A stretch of DNA of 64,000 nt, taken from positions 1 through 64,000 of the forward strand of contig NZ_VCJS01000036.1 of the NCBI RefSeq assembly GCF_005893125.1, read 5' to 3'. Below the pieces are notes generated by a model. The model made no database searches and had not been told where the DNA came from. It worked only from the letters and a program-made list of their open reading frames with translations. Source of the stretch: Nonomuraea basaltis (lineage in GTDB: Bacteria > Actinomycetota > Actinomycetes > Streptosporangiales > Streptosporangiaceae). This document shows, one piece after another, positions 46,790 to 58,156 of the stretch. Numbering within the stretch: position 1 is the first letter of the stretch; each line of letters starts with the position of its first letter. The position numbers and the translations under genes are program-made.

Positions 46790-48139
46790 GTGGACCTGCT
46801 CTCTTCTCTGCGACTCCTACGTCGTAATTGGTTGCTCATTCTTCTCTCTCTGATCATCGGAGCGACCTCGGCGGCCGTGATCACTGTGAACACGCCGCCA
46901 AAGTACGCCGCGACGATCACTATGATGGTCAACAGCACCAAGATCGACGCTGCCGGTCGCTACCAGCCAGTCTCGCTGCAGCAGGTGAAGTCCTATGGCG
47001 GCCTGCTGTCCAGCCGACGTTTGATCAGCCAGATCGTAGACAACGAGGACGAGGCCGGGGCCCTCCAGCAGAACATCACAGCGCAAGCCGTACCGGAAAC
47101 CATGCTCCTACGGGCGACAGTCACCGACGGCGACCCCGTCCGCGCCACGCGCCTCGCCGACGCTCTTGGTGCACGGTTCGCCAAGATGGTGCAAGAAATT
47201 GAAGGTGCAACCGGCGTTAGTGTCATGGTGGTTGATCAGCCGAGGGCACCTACCGAACCGGTCAGTCCCAGTCCGCTGTCGAACGTCGCGTTTGGACTGT
47301 TGATCGCGCTGCTCATCGGTGTCGGATCGATTTTCCTCCGTGATCGCTTGGACATCACTGTCAAGACCTCCGAGGCGCTTCAGCAGTCATCGCAGAGCCC
47401 CACATTGGGGATCATCGGTTACGAGAAGGATGCACGGCGTCACCCTCTGATCGTTCGTGACAGGGGCAGTTCGCTGAGGTCTGCGGCATATCGCTCGCTG
47501 TGCGCGAATCTGCAGTTCATCGGTATCGACGGGCAGCCCAAGTCACTCATGGTGACGAGTTGCCTTCCGAATGAGGGGAAGTCTCTGACCTCATCCAACC
47601 TTGCCATCGCCCTCGCACAGTCGGGAGGGCGGGTGATTCTGATCGATGGTGACCTCCGCCGTCCATGCCTTCCGGACTACTTCGGTATCGATGGCGCGGT
47701 GGGTCTGACGGACGTGCTCATCGGCAAGGCGCAGTTGGATGATGTTGTACAGCGCTGTGGAGAACTCGATCTCTACGTGCTGCCGAGTGGCCAGACTCCG
47801 CCCAACCCGAGCGAACTGCTCGGCTCACGCGGTATGCGGCAGTTGCTCGAGGGTCTCACGAAAAGCTACGACATGGTGGTCATCGATGCGCCGCCGCTGC
47901 TGCCCGTCATCAACGCCGCGACCCTTGCGGCGGCCTGCGATGGTGCGCTGCTTGTTGCAAGGTACGGCAAGACTCGGCAGGAGCACCTCGTTCGCGCCCA
48001 GGAACTGCTGTCATCAGCTAACGCCCGTGTGGTGGGGACCGTACTGAACGCCGTGCCGGCCAAGGCCAGTGGCCACGGTCACGGGCATGAGACGGAGTCC
48101 AGCATCAAGAGAGAGGTCAAGATCCCGGTGTCTGGCTGA
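46790..48139 (+). CDS. Wzc-like chain-length regulator fused to a tyrosine-kinase-type ATPase
   Basis: About 449 residues from GTG 46790; GTG 46769 and an ATG at 46685 are in frame but overlap the preceding gene. The N-terminal Wzz domain has LLRRNWLLILLSLIIGATSA as first membrane helix, YAATITMMVNSTK after it, and a second helix (SNVAFGLLIALLIGVGSIFL) near residue 175. The cytoplasmic ATPase has Walker A VTSCLPNEGKSLTSSNLAIA at about residue 260, Walker A' VILIDGDLRRPCLPDYF and Walker B MVVIDAPPLLP. The usual C-terminal tyrosine cluster is missing: the tail is GHGHGHETESSIKREVKIPV with no tyrosine. It would control polymer length or assembly with Wzx and Wzy. A hairpin terminator follows. 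Confidence 0.87.
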   Translation: MDLLSSLRLLRRNWLLILLSLIIGATSAAVITVNTPPKYAATITMMVNSTKIDAAGRYQPVSLQQVKSYGGLLSSRRLISQIVDNEDEAGALQQNITAQAVPETMLLRATVTDGDPVRATRLADALGARFAKMVQEIEGATGVSVMVVDQPRAPTEPVSPSPLSNVAFGLLIALLIGVGSIFLRDRLDITVKTSEALQQSSQSPTLGIIGYEKDARRHPLIVRDRGSSLRSAAYRSLCANLQFIGIDGQPKSLMVTSCLPNEGKSLTSSNLAIALAQSGGRVILIDGDLRRPCLPDYFGIDGAVGLTDVLIGKAQLDDVVQRCGELDLYVLPSGQTPPNPSELLGSRGMRQLLEGLTKSYDMVVIDAPPLLPVINAATLAAACDGALLVARYGKTRQEHLVRAQELLSSANARVVGTVLNAVPAKASGHGHGHETESSIKREVKIPVSG

Positions 48140-48151
48140 GCCGCAGGAGCG

Positions 48152-48181
48152 GGCACAGGCGATCCGGCGATCGCCTGTGCC
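48152..48181 (+). terminator. Hairpin terminator of the glycan operon
   Basis: GGCACAGGCGATC (48152-48164) and GATCGCCTGTGCC (48169-48181) form a perfect 13-bp stem with a 4-nt loop, 12 nt after the stop of the Wzc-like gene. No T-run follows. Confidence 0.8.
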
Positions 48182-48843
48182 ACCGTCCGGCAGGCCGACC
48201 AAGAGCGCCCGATGGGTCGGGCTGGTCCACCGGGACCAGCCCGCGCAGCGCGCCTCCTCGACGAGCGTTGGGTCCGATCGACGGCGTTAGTGGGTGATCG
48301 CCGCAGCGGTAATTCCCTGGCCAAGGCGCCGAACTCGACGATGGTGAAGGCACACGTGGCCGCCGGCAGGTGCTGGGTCACCGATTCCGCGCACTGCCCC
48401 GCCTTGATGACGTCCCCTGGAGTGGTGTACCTTCTGGCGATCTTCGCTGGGCATCGAGGACCGATCTCCCGGCGGGACGTCCTCCAGTGCCCTTGGTAGC
48501 CGTCAGCCCCAAGTTGGAGGCCAGCTCGGGGATCAACGGGCGGAGTCGAAGCCACTGGGATTGCCGCCGAGGCGGAGGAGCTCTCGTCGCGCGCGTTCCG
48601 TCAACTGCAGTCCCGGTTTGGCGCGCGTGCCAGCGCTGGTGATGACAAACGACGGAGCCGATAGTGGATCGCCTCAGCCGTTCTGCGGGTGAGGAGCGGC
48701 AGATGTCCTGTCTCCAGCGAAGCCGGCGAGGTTCGGTCCGGCTGTCCGACCTTTCCCGGTCGCCCTGCGGCACGCCCCTTGACGGGCGCACCACTCAGGA
48801 ACTCCGGACAGGGCCCCTTCTCACCAGGGGCAGATCTCTGCCT
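48182..48843. other. No gene seen
   Basis: About 660 bp between the operon terminator and the convergent DUF4012 gene. Overlapping frames on both strands (for example 48378-48794 -) show no recognisable domain or IS signature. Confidence 0.4.
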
Positions 48844-50634
48844 CTACCCAGCGTTCCGGACGGACGGTCCGGTCGGGCAGCCCCGATTGTCCTGAGTGAT
48901 CCGGGTCTGCTGGGGACGGACCAGCGGCTGGACGGGAGCCACCGGCGGCGCGGGCGAGTAAGGCTCCGTCAGGTTGAACTCCAGCGTCCTCGACTGCTTG
49001 GGATTGAAGTCCAGCACGCTGGAGTAGACAGGGTGGGATCGCTCGAACTGTTTGATGAGCTTCGCAGGCCTGCCGTCGACGTGCAAGGCGTCCGCCTTCG
49101 CGCCAACGGCAGCGTAGAACGACACCCACAGTAGGTTGGATCCGACGGGGCGGGGATCCTTGGGGTAATCGAGCCGATCCGCCACGTATTTTGGAAGGTT
49201 TCCCTCCGGCACGTTGTTGCTGAGCTGGATCCGCACCTTGGTGGCACGCATCCCGTCGCTACGGCATGGGCCCAACTCGTAGTGGAGCGAGCGGTCCAGG
49301 TAGTAGTCGAGCTTGGTGCCGGCGGAATTGATGACCAGAAGCCCGGCGAACGGCCCCGGCTTCTGGGGGAGCACGCCGCCGAGCGGGGTCGCCGCCAAGC
49401 GTCGCTGTTCGGAGTTCCTGCGACTCCAGATCTGGATCCTGCGCTCGTCCACCATCTGCGACAGGGCGGATATCAGGGCAAGGGGGTCCGGGTGGGATTG
49501 GGTGATGGCCTTGCTGACGGTACTGGCGATCGCGATGAGATATTTCTTGCGCGCCAGCGGATCCGGATACCGCACATATGCTTCCCGCTCAGTGAGGTCG
49601 ACCACGTTCTCTGCGGTCACCTTCTCACCGCTGGGCAGTGTGACGGGTCCGATCACCTTCAGCAGATGGGAGAGGGCGACTGGATCGGTTGCGATCGCGC
49701 CATCCAGTCGCTCGCCGGTCTGACGTTCCCACAGCGCCGTCCAAGTCTTCGCGGCGTACGGGAAGTGCGGGGAGAGATTGGAATTGGACATCAGGGAAGT
49801 CGCACTGGGACCGTAACGCCCACGGAAGTCGGGGCCATGGTCGGCGACCTGAACGGAGCCCCCTACCAGATCGTTGTTGCTGGAAAGCCGCTCGATGCTG
49901 AGGTGGCCACGGTCGGCCTTCAGGATGCCGAACGCGCCGACCAGTCCTCCGGTTCCCCGCGCCTCGGCGTTGGTCTGGAACGCCAGGAAGTAGCGGCGCT
50001 GTCCGTGGTACCCCAGCATCTCAGGCAGCAAGGCGGCAGTGTCGTTCACAGCGGCGTCGTTGGCCACAGCAAGCCAGCCCTGCAGTTGGTCCAGTTCGCG
50101 CAGCGCCGTGGCACGGGCCTGGTCCAGTGCGTCCAGACCGGTGTCGGCCGGAGTGGCGGCCAGTCGAGACCGGATCAGCTCGATGCGCCTGGCGGCGTCA
50201 CGTAGAACCGGGGTCGCCGATTCCAGGCTGGCCGGGAGCGTTTCCACGTTGTCCATGGAAAGCCCCTTCACCGTGATCAGCTTTGCGACGACGCCGTGGA
50301 CGTCCCTCAGCACGCCGGTCAGATCAGCGGCGGCCGCGGCGAGCCCGCGGACGGTCGTCGCGCCGTCTTCCACTGGGGGGATGCGACCGATCAACGCCCA
50401 GTCCTGACCGTTGGTGAGCCGGCGTGCTTCTTCGGCATGTCGCTGCGCGTCAGCGAGCGACCCGGCTGCCCCGGCCGGGTCGCTCGCACGCAGCCGCACC
50501 AGTGCGTCCTCGGTCGCCTGCAGGTGACCCCGCACGCTCAGCCCGAGGTGTGCCGACCAACCCGCGGCCAGCGTGAAGCCCGCCGCAGGGCATAGCAGGC
50601 CAAGGGCGATGAGGCGGCGCTTCCTACTTCGCAC
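48844..50634 (-). CDS. DUF4012 domain protein, membrane-anchored extracytoplasmic
   Basis: About 596 residues from GTG 50634 (VRSRKRRLIALGLL), with AGGAG upstream. A much longer open frame exists but runs through the neighbouring LPATG gene. A single N-terminal membrane helix is followed by a helical region (residues 40-190), then the DUF4012 core: AALLPEMLGYHGQRRYFLAF, QTNAEARGTGGLVGAFGILK, and TDPVALSHLLKVIGPVTLPS. DUF4012 proteins are found outside the membrane in Gram-positive bacteria, often beside exopolysaccharide genes. The QTNxExRxTGG segment resembles the LytR-CpsA-Psr-associated families only loosely. It follows the LPATG gene by 14 nt and is probably co-transcribed with it. Confidence 0.82.
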   Translation of the reverse strand: MRSRKRRLIALGLLCPAAGFTLAAGWSAHLGLSVRGHLQATEDALVRLRASDPAGAAGSLADAQRHAEEARRLTNGQDWALIGRIPPVEDGATTVRGLAAAAADLTGVLRDVHGVVAKLITVKGLSMDNVETLPASLESATPVLRDAARRIELIRSRLAATPADTGLDALDQARATALRELDQLQGWLAVANDAAVNDTAALLPEMLGYHGQRRYFLAFQTNAEARGTGGLVGAFGILKADRGHLSIERLSSNNDLVGGSVQVADHGPDFRGRYGPSATSLMSNSNLSPHFPYAAKTWTALWERQTGERLDGAIATDPVALSHLLKVIGPVTLPSGEKVTAENVVDLTEREAYVRYPDPLARKKYLIAIASTVSKAITQSHPDPLALISALSQMVDERRIQIWSRRNSEQRRLAATPLGGVLPQKPGPFAGLLVINSAGTKLDYYLDRSLHYELGPCRSDGMRATKVRIQLSNNVPEGNLPKYVADRLDYPKDPRPVGSNLLWVSFYAAVGAKADALHVDGRPAKLIKQFERSHPVYSSVLDFNPKQSRTLEFNLTEPYSPAPPVAPVQPLVRPQQTRITQDNRGCPTGPSVRNAG

Positions 50635-50648
50635 TGGTAGATCGGCTC

Positions 50649-51044
50649 CTACTTCGCACCGGCGGTTTGGCGACGCCGAATGACCATCGCCGTGCCGACC
50701 GCTCCGGCGAGCAAGAGGCCCGCACCCGTCGCGGCCAGGGTCTCCACGGGTGCCCCGGTCGCCGGTAGCTCCTCCACTTTCTCGTGGTCGCTGTTCTCGT
50801 GTTGGTGATCGCGCTGACGATGATGGACGTCGACCTCTACCGTCGAGTCGTTCTTCTGGCCCTGCTCCCCGGCGTGCCTCTGGTCCTGGTCCTGCTCCTG
50901 GTCCTGGTCCTGGAATTGGGTCTCCACGGGAGTCGGCGGGTACGGGTCGCTGTACGCGGCCGTCGCCGACCCGAGGGTCCCCAATGCGACTCCGCTCCCG
51001 AGCATTGCCGCGAGCAAAATAGGTCTCGTGATCTTCCGTGCCAT
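50649..51044 (-). CDS. Small LPATG-anchored cell-wall protein
   Basis: A 131-residue exported protein. The signal peptide MARKITRPILLAAMLGSGVA is followed by a cleavage region near ATAAYS. The middle is very hydrophilic: a Gln-Asp tract (FQDQDQEQDQDQ, residues 44-55) and a His/Gln/Glu-rich part (VHHRQRDHQHENSDHEK). The sorting signal is LPATG at 93-97, then a hydrophobic helix (AGLLLAGAVGTAMVI) and the tail RRRQTAGAK. Sortase should link it to peptidoglycan. The His-rich stretch could bind metal, which is only a guess. It has a strong GGGGGG ribosome-binding site and leads the DUF4012 gene. Confidence 0.85.
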   Translation of the reverse strand: MARKITRPILLAAMLGSGVALGTLGSATAAYSDPYPPTPVETQFQDQDQEQDQDQRHAGEQGQKNDSTVEVDVHHRQRDHQHENSDHEKVEELPATGAPVETLAATGAGLLLAGAVGTAMVIRRRQTAGAK

Positions 51045-52194
51045 TTTGGCCCCCCGTAACGGTTCCTTGGCTGTTCGAACATTTCGCCCTCAATGCCAGC
51101 GACATGTTCGCTACGAGACCGTTATATGCGGTCAGCCGGTAGATATGCGTTTCCCCGGTTCCTCCTTGCCGAATGCTCACAGATCGTTCCCCGTATGTTG
51201 ACGATCCGCCGTGACAGTGGCGGCGTAAGGGAATGTATAGAAAATGTCCGAATTTTGGAGCGAAAGGCATGATGTCAGGAGCAATTACCCCATTAGGACT
51301 AGAAGTCGAGCAGAGTACCGGAGAGAGCGCGGTCACGGCATGGCTCGCCCCGGGGGGCGCGGTCGCCCTCGACCGTGACGTGGACCGGGCTGCCCCTGGT
51401 CAGGGTTGTGCCACGACCATCGAGGTACGGCCCCTAAATGGGGGAGGAGCCTGTCGCCGGGCCCTTGGGAACCCCATGGCGGGGGCGGAGAATCGGGAAA
51501 CGAAATCTGTCTGGGATCCCGGCGTTGTCACGATGAGGCCCCCGTTGATTGCCGCCAACGCCGGAATATCAGGCGTATGAAAGCGGAACTTTTCCGCTGA
51601 ATCCACCTTGATCAGGGGGTCAAAGCTGCTTCTCCCGACCCGCACAGCCGGCCCCCCGAGTGCCTTTTCCGGTCCCGGGTGGAACGGCGGCGGAGGGCAC
51701 ATCCTTGACCGGGGAAATCCATGGTGACATCGCCGCAGGGGCGGCGATTCGCGGTAGGCGTCCCGCTGCCCGTGCGTCAATTCGAGCGGCCCGGTCGCCG
51801 CCCCCTCGAATTGAAGACACGGGCGGACATGATCGCGGAGCGTGATCTTGACTGTGGAGGGAGCCGGCGCAGGGATCGCCGAGCAGGAAGGAGGTCTCGG
51901 AGCGGCTCGGCTCGGTGGCTACGCTCCGCATCTGCCGGTCAGAAACTGGAGAGTCCAGCAGGCGAAGCGCCGCGGGATTACCCTGAAAGCTGTGTCGGCG
52001 AGGGCACACAGAGTGAGCAGATGCGTGAGCCGACGCTATACGGGGGCTCGGATATCCAGCTGCAAGCGAGCTGCAAGCTGTACAAAATGGAATTAGGGCT
52101 GGGCGTGTCGCGTGGCGAATACGGAATCGTCGGTTACCGTCCAATGCGTGGGGACGTGCCGATTACGGTGAGTTCCTGAGGAAAGGACAAGCCG
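51045..52194. other. Long intergenic region, no gene called
   Basis: About 1.15 kb. Overlapping frames on both strands (51233-51580 +, 51400-51780 -, 51620-52144 -, 51721-52179 +) have no recognisable domain and uneven codon use. It contains the divergent promoters of the LPATG gene and sepF. The first 200 bp are AT-richer. Confidence 0.45.
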
Positions 52195-52578
52195 ATGGGG
52201 GCAGTGCGCAAGGTGGTGAGCTACCTTGGCCTGAGCGGGGTCGATCACTACGACGAGGGCTATGACGACGACGAGCACTACGAGGACGAGTACGTCCCCG
52301 CCACCGAGCGGGCCGCCCGGAGGTGGCGCGCGAACGTCGACTCGTCACGCATCGTGATGATCCAGCCGCTCAAGTACAACGACGCGCCGTTGATCGGTCA
52401 GCACTTCCGTGACGGACAGACGGTGATCATGGACGTCTCTGGCATGGCCATGCCCGAGGCCACGAGGATGGTCGACTTCGCTGCCGGGCTGGCCTTCGGA
52501 TGCGAGGGGCGGATCGAGCGCATCGCCGACCGCGTTTTCCTGCTCGCACCGGCTCACGTGGAGATCGAGACCACCTAG
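52195..52578 (+). CDS. SepF-family cell division protein
   Basis: A 127-residue SepF protein. It has a short N-terminal part (MGAVRKVVSYLGLSGVDHYD), an acidic linker, and the SepF core from residue 50: SRIVMIQPLKYNDAPLIGQH, TVIMDVSGMAMPEATRMVDF and AAGLAFGCEGRIERIADRVF. SepF anchors FtsZ to the membrane. The gene is far from any ftsZ/ylm cluster here, and its acidic linker is short, so it may be one of the extra SepF-like proteins (SflA/SflB type) of filamentous actinomycetes. GAGGAAAGGA is a strong ribosome-binding site. It is convergent with the next gene, 7 bp apart. Confidence 0.9.
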   Translation: MGAVRKVVSYLGLSGVDHYDEGYDDDEHYEDEYVPATERAARRWRANVDSSRIVMIQPLKYNDAPLIGQHFRDGQTVIMDVSGMAMPEATRMVDFAAGLAFGCEGRIERIADRVFLLAPAHVEIETT

Positions 52579-52585
52579 GCGGGCC

Positions 52586-53935
52586 TCAGGCAGCGCGCGG
52601 GCCGCGACGGATCAGCCGGGTCAGCTCGGCTGCGTCGTCGGCGGCCTGCGTCGCGCGTACGTCCGCTTCCCGGCCGTACGCGTGCAGGGCCCACACCGCC
52701 CCGTCGGCCAGCTCCTTCAGCTCGCTGACCTGGGCGGCCACGAATCGGGCATCGGCTTCGATCAGCTTGCGGCGCTGCCAGAGCTGCCAGCCGGCCAGGC
52801 CGATCATGGCTACTCCGGCCGCCGCCAGCAGGCTGGTGGCCGCCACCGCGCCGGCCAGGCAGGCGACGCCCACCACGATCAGCGCCATCGCGGCCCACGG
52901 GCGGGGGCGCGGCACGGCTCCTTCGGTGACGATCGCGTTCTCGGCCGCGGCCAGCGAGGACTGGTCGGGCCCCTCGGGCCGCAGGTGGATGCGGTGGCCG
53001 AGCAGCGGCACGGTGAGCGTGTCCGGCGGCTCCTGGCGGCTGTCGGCCTCGAGCTCCTCGGCCACGCCGCGCAGGATCGGCGCCGCCACGTGCAGCGCGA
53101 TCGCTGCGAGGTGCGGGTCGGCGCCGGGGCGCAGGTCGTCCAGCAGGTACGTGCTCAGCGAGGCCATCGGGCCCGCCGGGCCACCCAGGCCGATCAGTGA
53201 GCGGAGCACCGCCAGCGGCTCGTTGTCGGCCCAGGTCGCGGCCGGGGTGCCGGAGGGGTTGTCGAGCGGGGGGGAGGAGCGGTGCTCGGCCTGCCGCGCC
53301 GAGGTGATCTCCGCGCACCGGCCGCGCAGCCTGGCCAGCCGGTCGGCCGCCATGGACGGCCTGGCCAGCTCCGGGATCTCCGCCATCTCCGGGAAGTCGG
53401 CCAGCGACGGCGGCACCACGACCGACGGCTCCCCGGGCACCAGCGCCTGGATCCACTGGTCAGGAGGGGCGTGGTCGGGGACGGCCAGGGCGTCGAGCTT
53501 GCGGAGCACGAAGATCTTGCCTGCGGGGCCGTAGGCGCCTCTCGCGGCGGCCAGCCAGAGCGAGCGCTGACCGTGGGTGACTGGCCGGTCGAGCGACAGC
53601 TCGCCGAATGCGGTGCCCAGCCAGGAGGCGTGGATGCGGCTGCCCTGCCCGGACACCGCGAGCGCCAGGCACAGGAAGAGCGCGGTCCGCTGCTGGTCAC
53701 GGCCTGCCGCCCGGCTCAGCGGCTCGAGCGGGTCGGCGCCGGAGAGTATGGCGGCCAGAGCTTCGACGGCCGGGGGCAGCCAGTAGCCGGGGATGTCGCG
53801 AAATCCCGGTGCGGCGGGCGGCGCGGTGCCGTTGGCGGCCAAGTGCGCCAGCAGTGCCTCGGCGTAGCGATGCACCTCGGTCGCTGCTGGGGGGCTCGCA
53901 GTCAGGTCCGTGCTCAAGGCAGAAAACTCCCCCAT
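52586..53935 (-). CDS. Conserved membrane protein of unknown function
   Basis: A 449-residue protein I do not recognise. Residues 1-330 are soluble, Ala/Leu/Pro-rich and mostly helical, with SGQGSRIHASWLGTAFGELS and GKIFVLRKLDALAVPDHAPP as the most distinctive segments. Two adjacent membrane helices follow at about residues 348-385 (WAAMALIVVGVACLAGAVAA, then LLAAAGVAMIGLAGW). The C-terminus is a charged helical stretch ending LTRLIRRGPRAA. The two close helices and cytoplasmic tails suggest a membrane hairpin. It lies downstream of argS on the same strand but has its own 100-bp leader. Confidence 0.75.
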   Translation of the reverse strand: MGEFSALSTDLTASPPAATEVHRYAEALLAHLAANGTAPPAAPGFRDIPGYWLPPAVEALAAILSGADPLEPLSRAAGRDQQRTALFLCLALAVSGQGSRIHASWLGTAFGELSLDRPVTHGQRSLWLAAARGAYGPAGKIFVLRKLDALAVPDHAPPDQWIQALVPGEPSVVVPPSLADFPEMAEIPELARPSMAADRLARLRGRCAEITSARQAEHRSSPPLDNPSGTPAATWADNEPLAVLRSLIGLGGPAGPMASLSTYLLDDLRPGADPHLAAIALHVAAPILRGVAEELEADSRQEPPDTLTVPLLGHRIHLRPEGPDQSSLAAAENAIVTEGAVPRPRPWAAMALIVVGVACLAGAVAATSLLAAAGVAMIGLAGWQLWQRRKLIEADARFVAAQVSELKELADGAVWALHAYGREADVRATQAADDAAELTRLIRRGPRAA

Positions 53936-54038
53936 TTCAGCCTCAGTTCATGACCGCGTAAAGCCTAGCCGTTGGGGCGCGCCAACCCGGTGGAGGCGCG
54001 CCCACGATCGGAACGGGAGACTTTGAGCCAACTGCCTG

Positions 54039-55762
<1,724 letters not shown>

Positions 55763-55766
<4 letters not shown>

Positions 55767-58114
55767 GTTCTAAGGGTACCGGCGACCCTGACCGCGATGC
55801 TGATCGCCGCGGCCGCCACGAGCGAGATCCCGACGGCGGTCAGGTCGTTGCCGATGTCGCCCGGCTGCAGCGCGAAGAACGCCCTGATGAAGGGCAGCGT
55901 CAGCCCGATCCCGAACATCACCGCCATGGCGCCGACCAGGATCACCCGCCACCAGTTGAGCGGCCTGGCGGTCAGCACGAGCACCCACCACGTGGTGAGG
56001 AACAGCGTGATCACCGCGGACGTCTGGTCCTCGATGAGCGTGGAGGTCCCGCTGTGCGCGGCCCAGAACGACACCAGCACCGCCACCGCGCACAGCACCC
56101 CCGCCGGTACGGCGAAGCGCAGCACCCTGGGCACGAACCCGGACCTGGCCCGCTCGAACGTGGGCGCGAGCGCGAGGAAGAGCACCGGGACGCCGATGGT
56201 CAGGGCGTTCACCAGAGTGGAGTGGCGCGGCGCGAACGGGAACATCACCCCGGCCACGCCCACGGCCAGCGACAGGACGATCGCGTAGAAGGTCTTGGTG
56301 AGGAACAGGCTGGAGACCCGTTCGATGTTGGCCAGCACCCGCCGGCCCTCGCCCACGAGGTGCGGCAGCGTCGCGAACTTGTTGTCCAGCAGCACCACCT
56401 GAGCGACCGCCTTGGTCGCCGGGCTGCCCGCGCCCATCGCGATGCCCAGGTCGGCGTCCTTGAGCGCGAGCACGTCGTTGACGCCGTCGCCGGTCATGGC
56501 CACGGTGTGGCCACGGGCCTGTAACGCGGCGACGAACTGCCGCTTCTGCTGCGGGCTGACCCGGCCGAAGACGGTGTGGGAGTCCAGCACCTCGCCGAGC
56601 TTGTCCTGGTCGTCGTCCGGCAGGGTCCTGGCATCGATCCAGCGGTCGCCGTCCGCGATGCCCGCCTCGGCGGCGATCGCGGAGACCGCCACGGGGTTGT
56701 CGCCGGAGATCACCTTGACCGCCACGCCCTGCTTGGCGAAGTAGCGGAGGGTCTCGTGGGCGTCGGGCCTGATGCACTGCTTGAGCGTGACGAGCGCGAC
56801 GGGTTCTAAGGCGGCCTCGCCGTCGTGGGGCGCGGGCAGGGCGCCGCCGTCATGGGGCGGCGAGGGCAGGCTGCCCGCCCCGTGGGGTGCGGGCAGGCGG
56901 TCGGCGCGGCAGAGTGCCAGCACGCGGGCGCCGGTGGCGGCCAGCTCGGCGGCCCTGACGTAGCCGTCACCGCCGTCGAGCAGGACGTCGGGGGCGCCGA
57001 GCACCCAGGCGCCGTGCTCGCCGAAGTCGGCCCCGCTCCACTTGCGCGCAGAGGAGAACGGCACGCTCTCCCCGGCGGTCCAGCCGTCGCGCGCGGCGGG
57101 GTAGCGGGCCCGGATGGCCTGGGCGGTGGCGTTCGGCTGGTGGTCGAGGTTGGCCAGGGCGGCCAGCGCGTCGTCGATCGGCCGGTCGTCGCGCAGCGGC
57201 AGCACCTGGTCGAGGTCCATGCCGCCGGCGGTGAGGGTGCCCGTCTTGTCCAGGCAGAGCACGTCCACCCTGGCCAGGCCCTCGATCGCGGGCAGCTCCT
57301 GGACCAGGCACCTGCGCCGGCCCAGGCGTACGACGCCGACCGCGAACGCGATCGAGGTCGTCAGCACCAGGCCCTCGGGGATCATGGTGACGATGCCCGC
57401 GACGGCACCGGTGATCGCGGTGCCGAAGTCGACCGAGTTGCTGACCTGGCTGTAGATCAGCAGGGCGCCGATCGGGATGACCAGCCAGGTGATGTACTTG
57501 ATGAAGTTCGCCACGCCCGCGCGCAGCTCGGAATGCGAGAGCTGGAACTTGCCGGCCTCCTCGGCCAGCCGCACGGCGTACGCGTCGGTGCCGACCCTCG
57601 TGGCCACGAACGCGCCCGAGCCCGCCACCACGAAGCTGCCCGACAGGACCTGGTCGCCCGCCTGCTTGTGTACGGGGTCGGCCTCGCCGGTCAGCAGCGA
57701 CTCGTCCACCTCCAGCCCGCCGGATTCGACCACCTCGCCGTCGACCAGCAGGCGGTCGCCGGAGCCGAGCAGGATCAGGTCGCCGAGCACCACCTGGCGG
57801 GGCGGGATCTCCTGCTCCCTGCCGTCGCGCCGCACCCTGACGGGAGCCTCGTTGATCACCGCCAGCCTGTCGAGCGTGCGCTTGGCACGCAGCTCCTGGA
57901 CGATGCCGATCAACGCGTTGGCCACGATGATCAGCCCGAACAGGCTGTCCTGCCACTCGCCGAAGATCAGGATCAGCGCCCAGAGCACGCCGATGACGAG
58001 GTTGAACAGGGTGAGGACGTTCGCCCTGAAGATCGCGCTGAACGACCTGCTCGACCGCCGCGGCACGTCATTGGTCTTCGCGACCGCAACCTGGGCAGAA
58101 GTGAGCCCGTCCAC
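55763..58114 (-). CDS. CtpE-like cation-transporting P-type ATPase
   Basis: A 783-residue P-type ATPase from GTG 58114. The actuator has DESLLTGEADPVHKQAGD, the phosphorylation motif is LCLDKTGTLTAGG, and the hinge is VAMTGDGVNDVLALKDADLG. About ten membrane helices are present. The pattern TNDVPRRSSRSFSAIFRANV and FGLIIVANALIGIVQELRAK matches mycobacterial CtpE, a calcium uptake ATPase, and no heavy-metal-binding domain is present. In the nucleotide-binding domain a Pro/His/Gly-rich insertion (LPAPHGAGSLPSPPHDGGAL and a repeat PAPHDGEA) at about residues 410-440 looks like a small internal repeat expansion. Probable substrate Ca2+, by similarity. Confidence 0.92.
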
Positions 58115-58156
58115 ATAACCCCCTGTTTCTGTGGATCGGTCACACAGACTACGGGT

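Noticed and set aside
48844..51336. 830-codon version of the DUF4012 protein
   Set aside because: The first 230 or so codons run through the LPATG gene in another frame and have no structure; the GTG at 50634 with AGGAG upstream is followed at once by the expected membrane helix.
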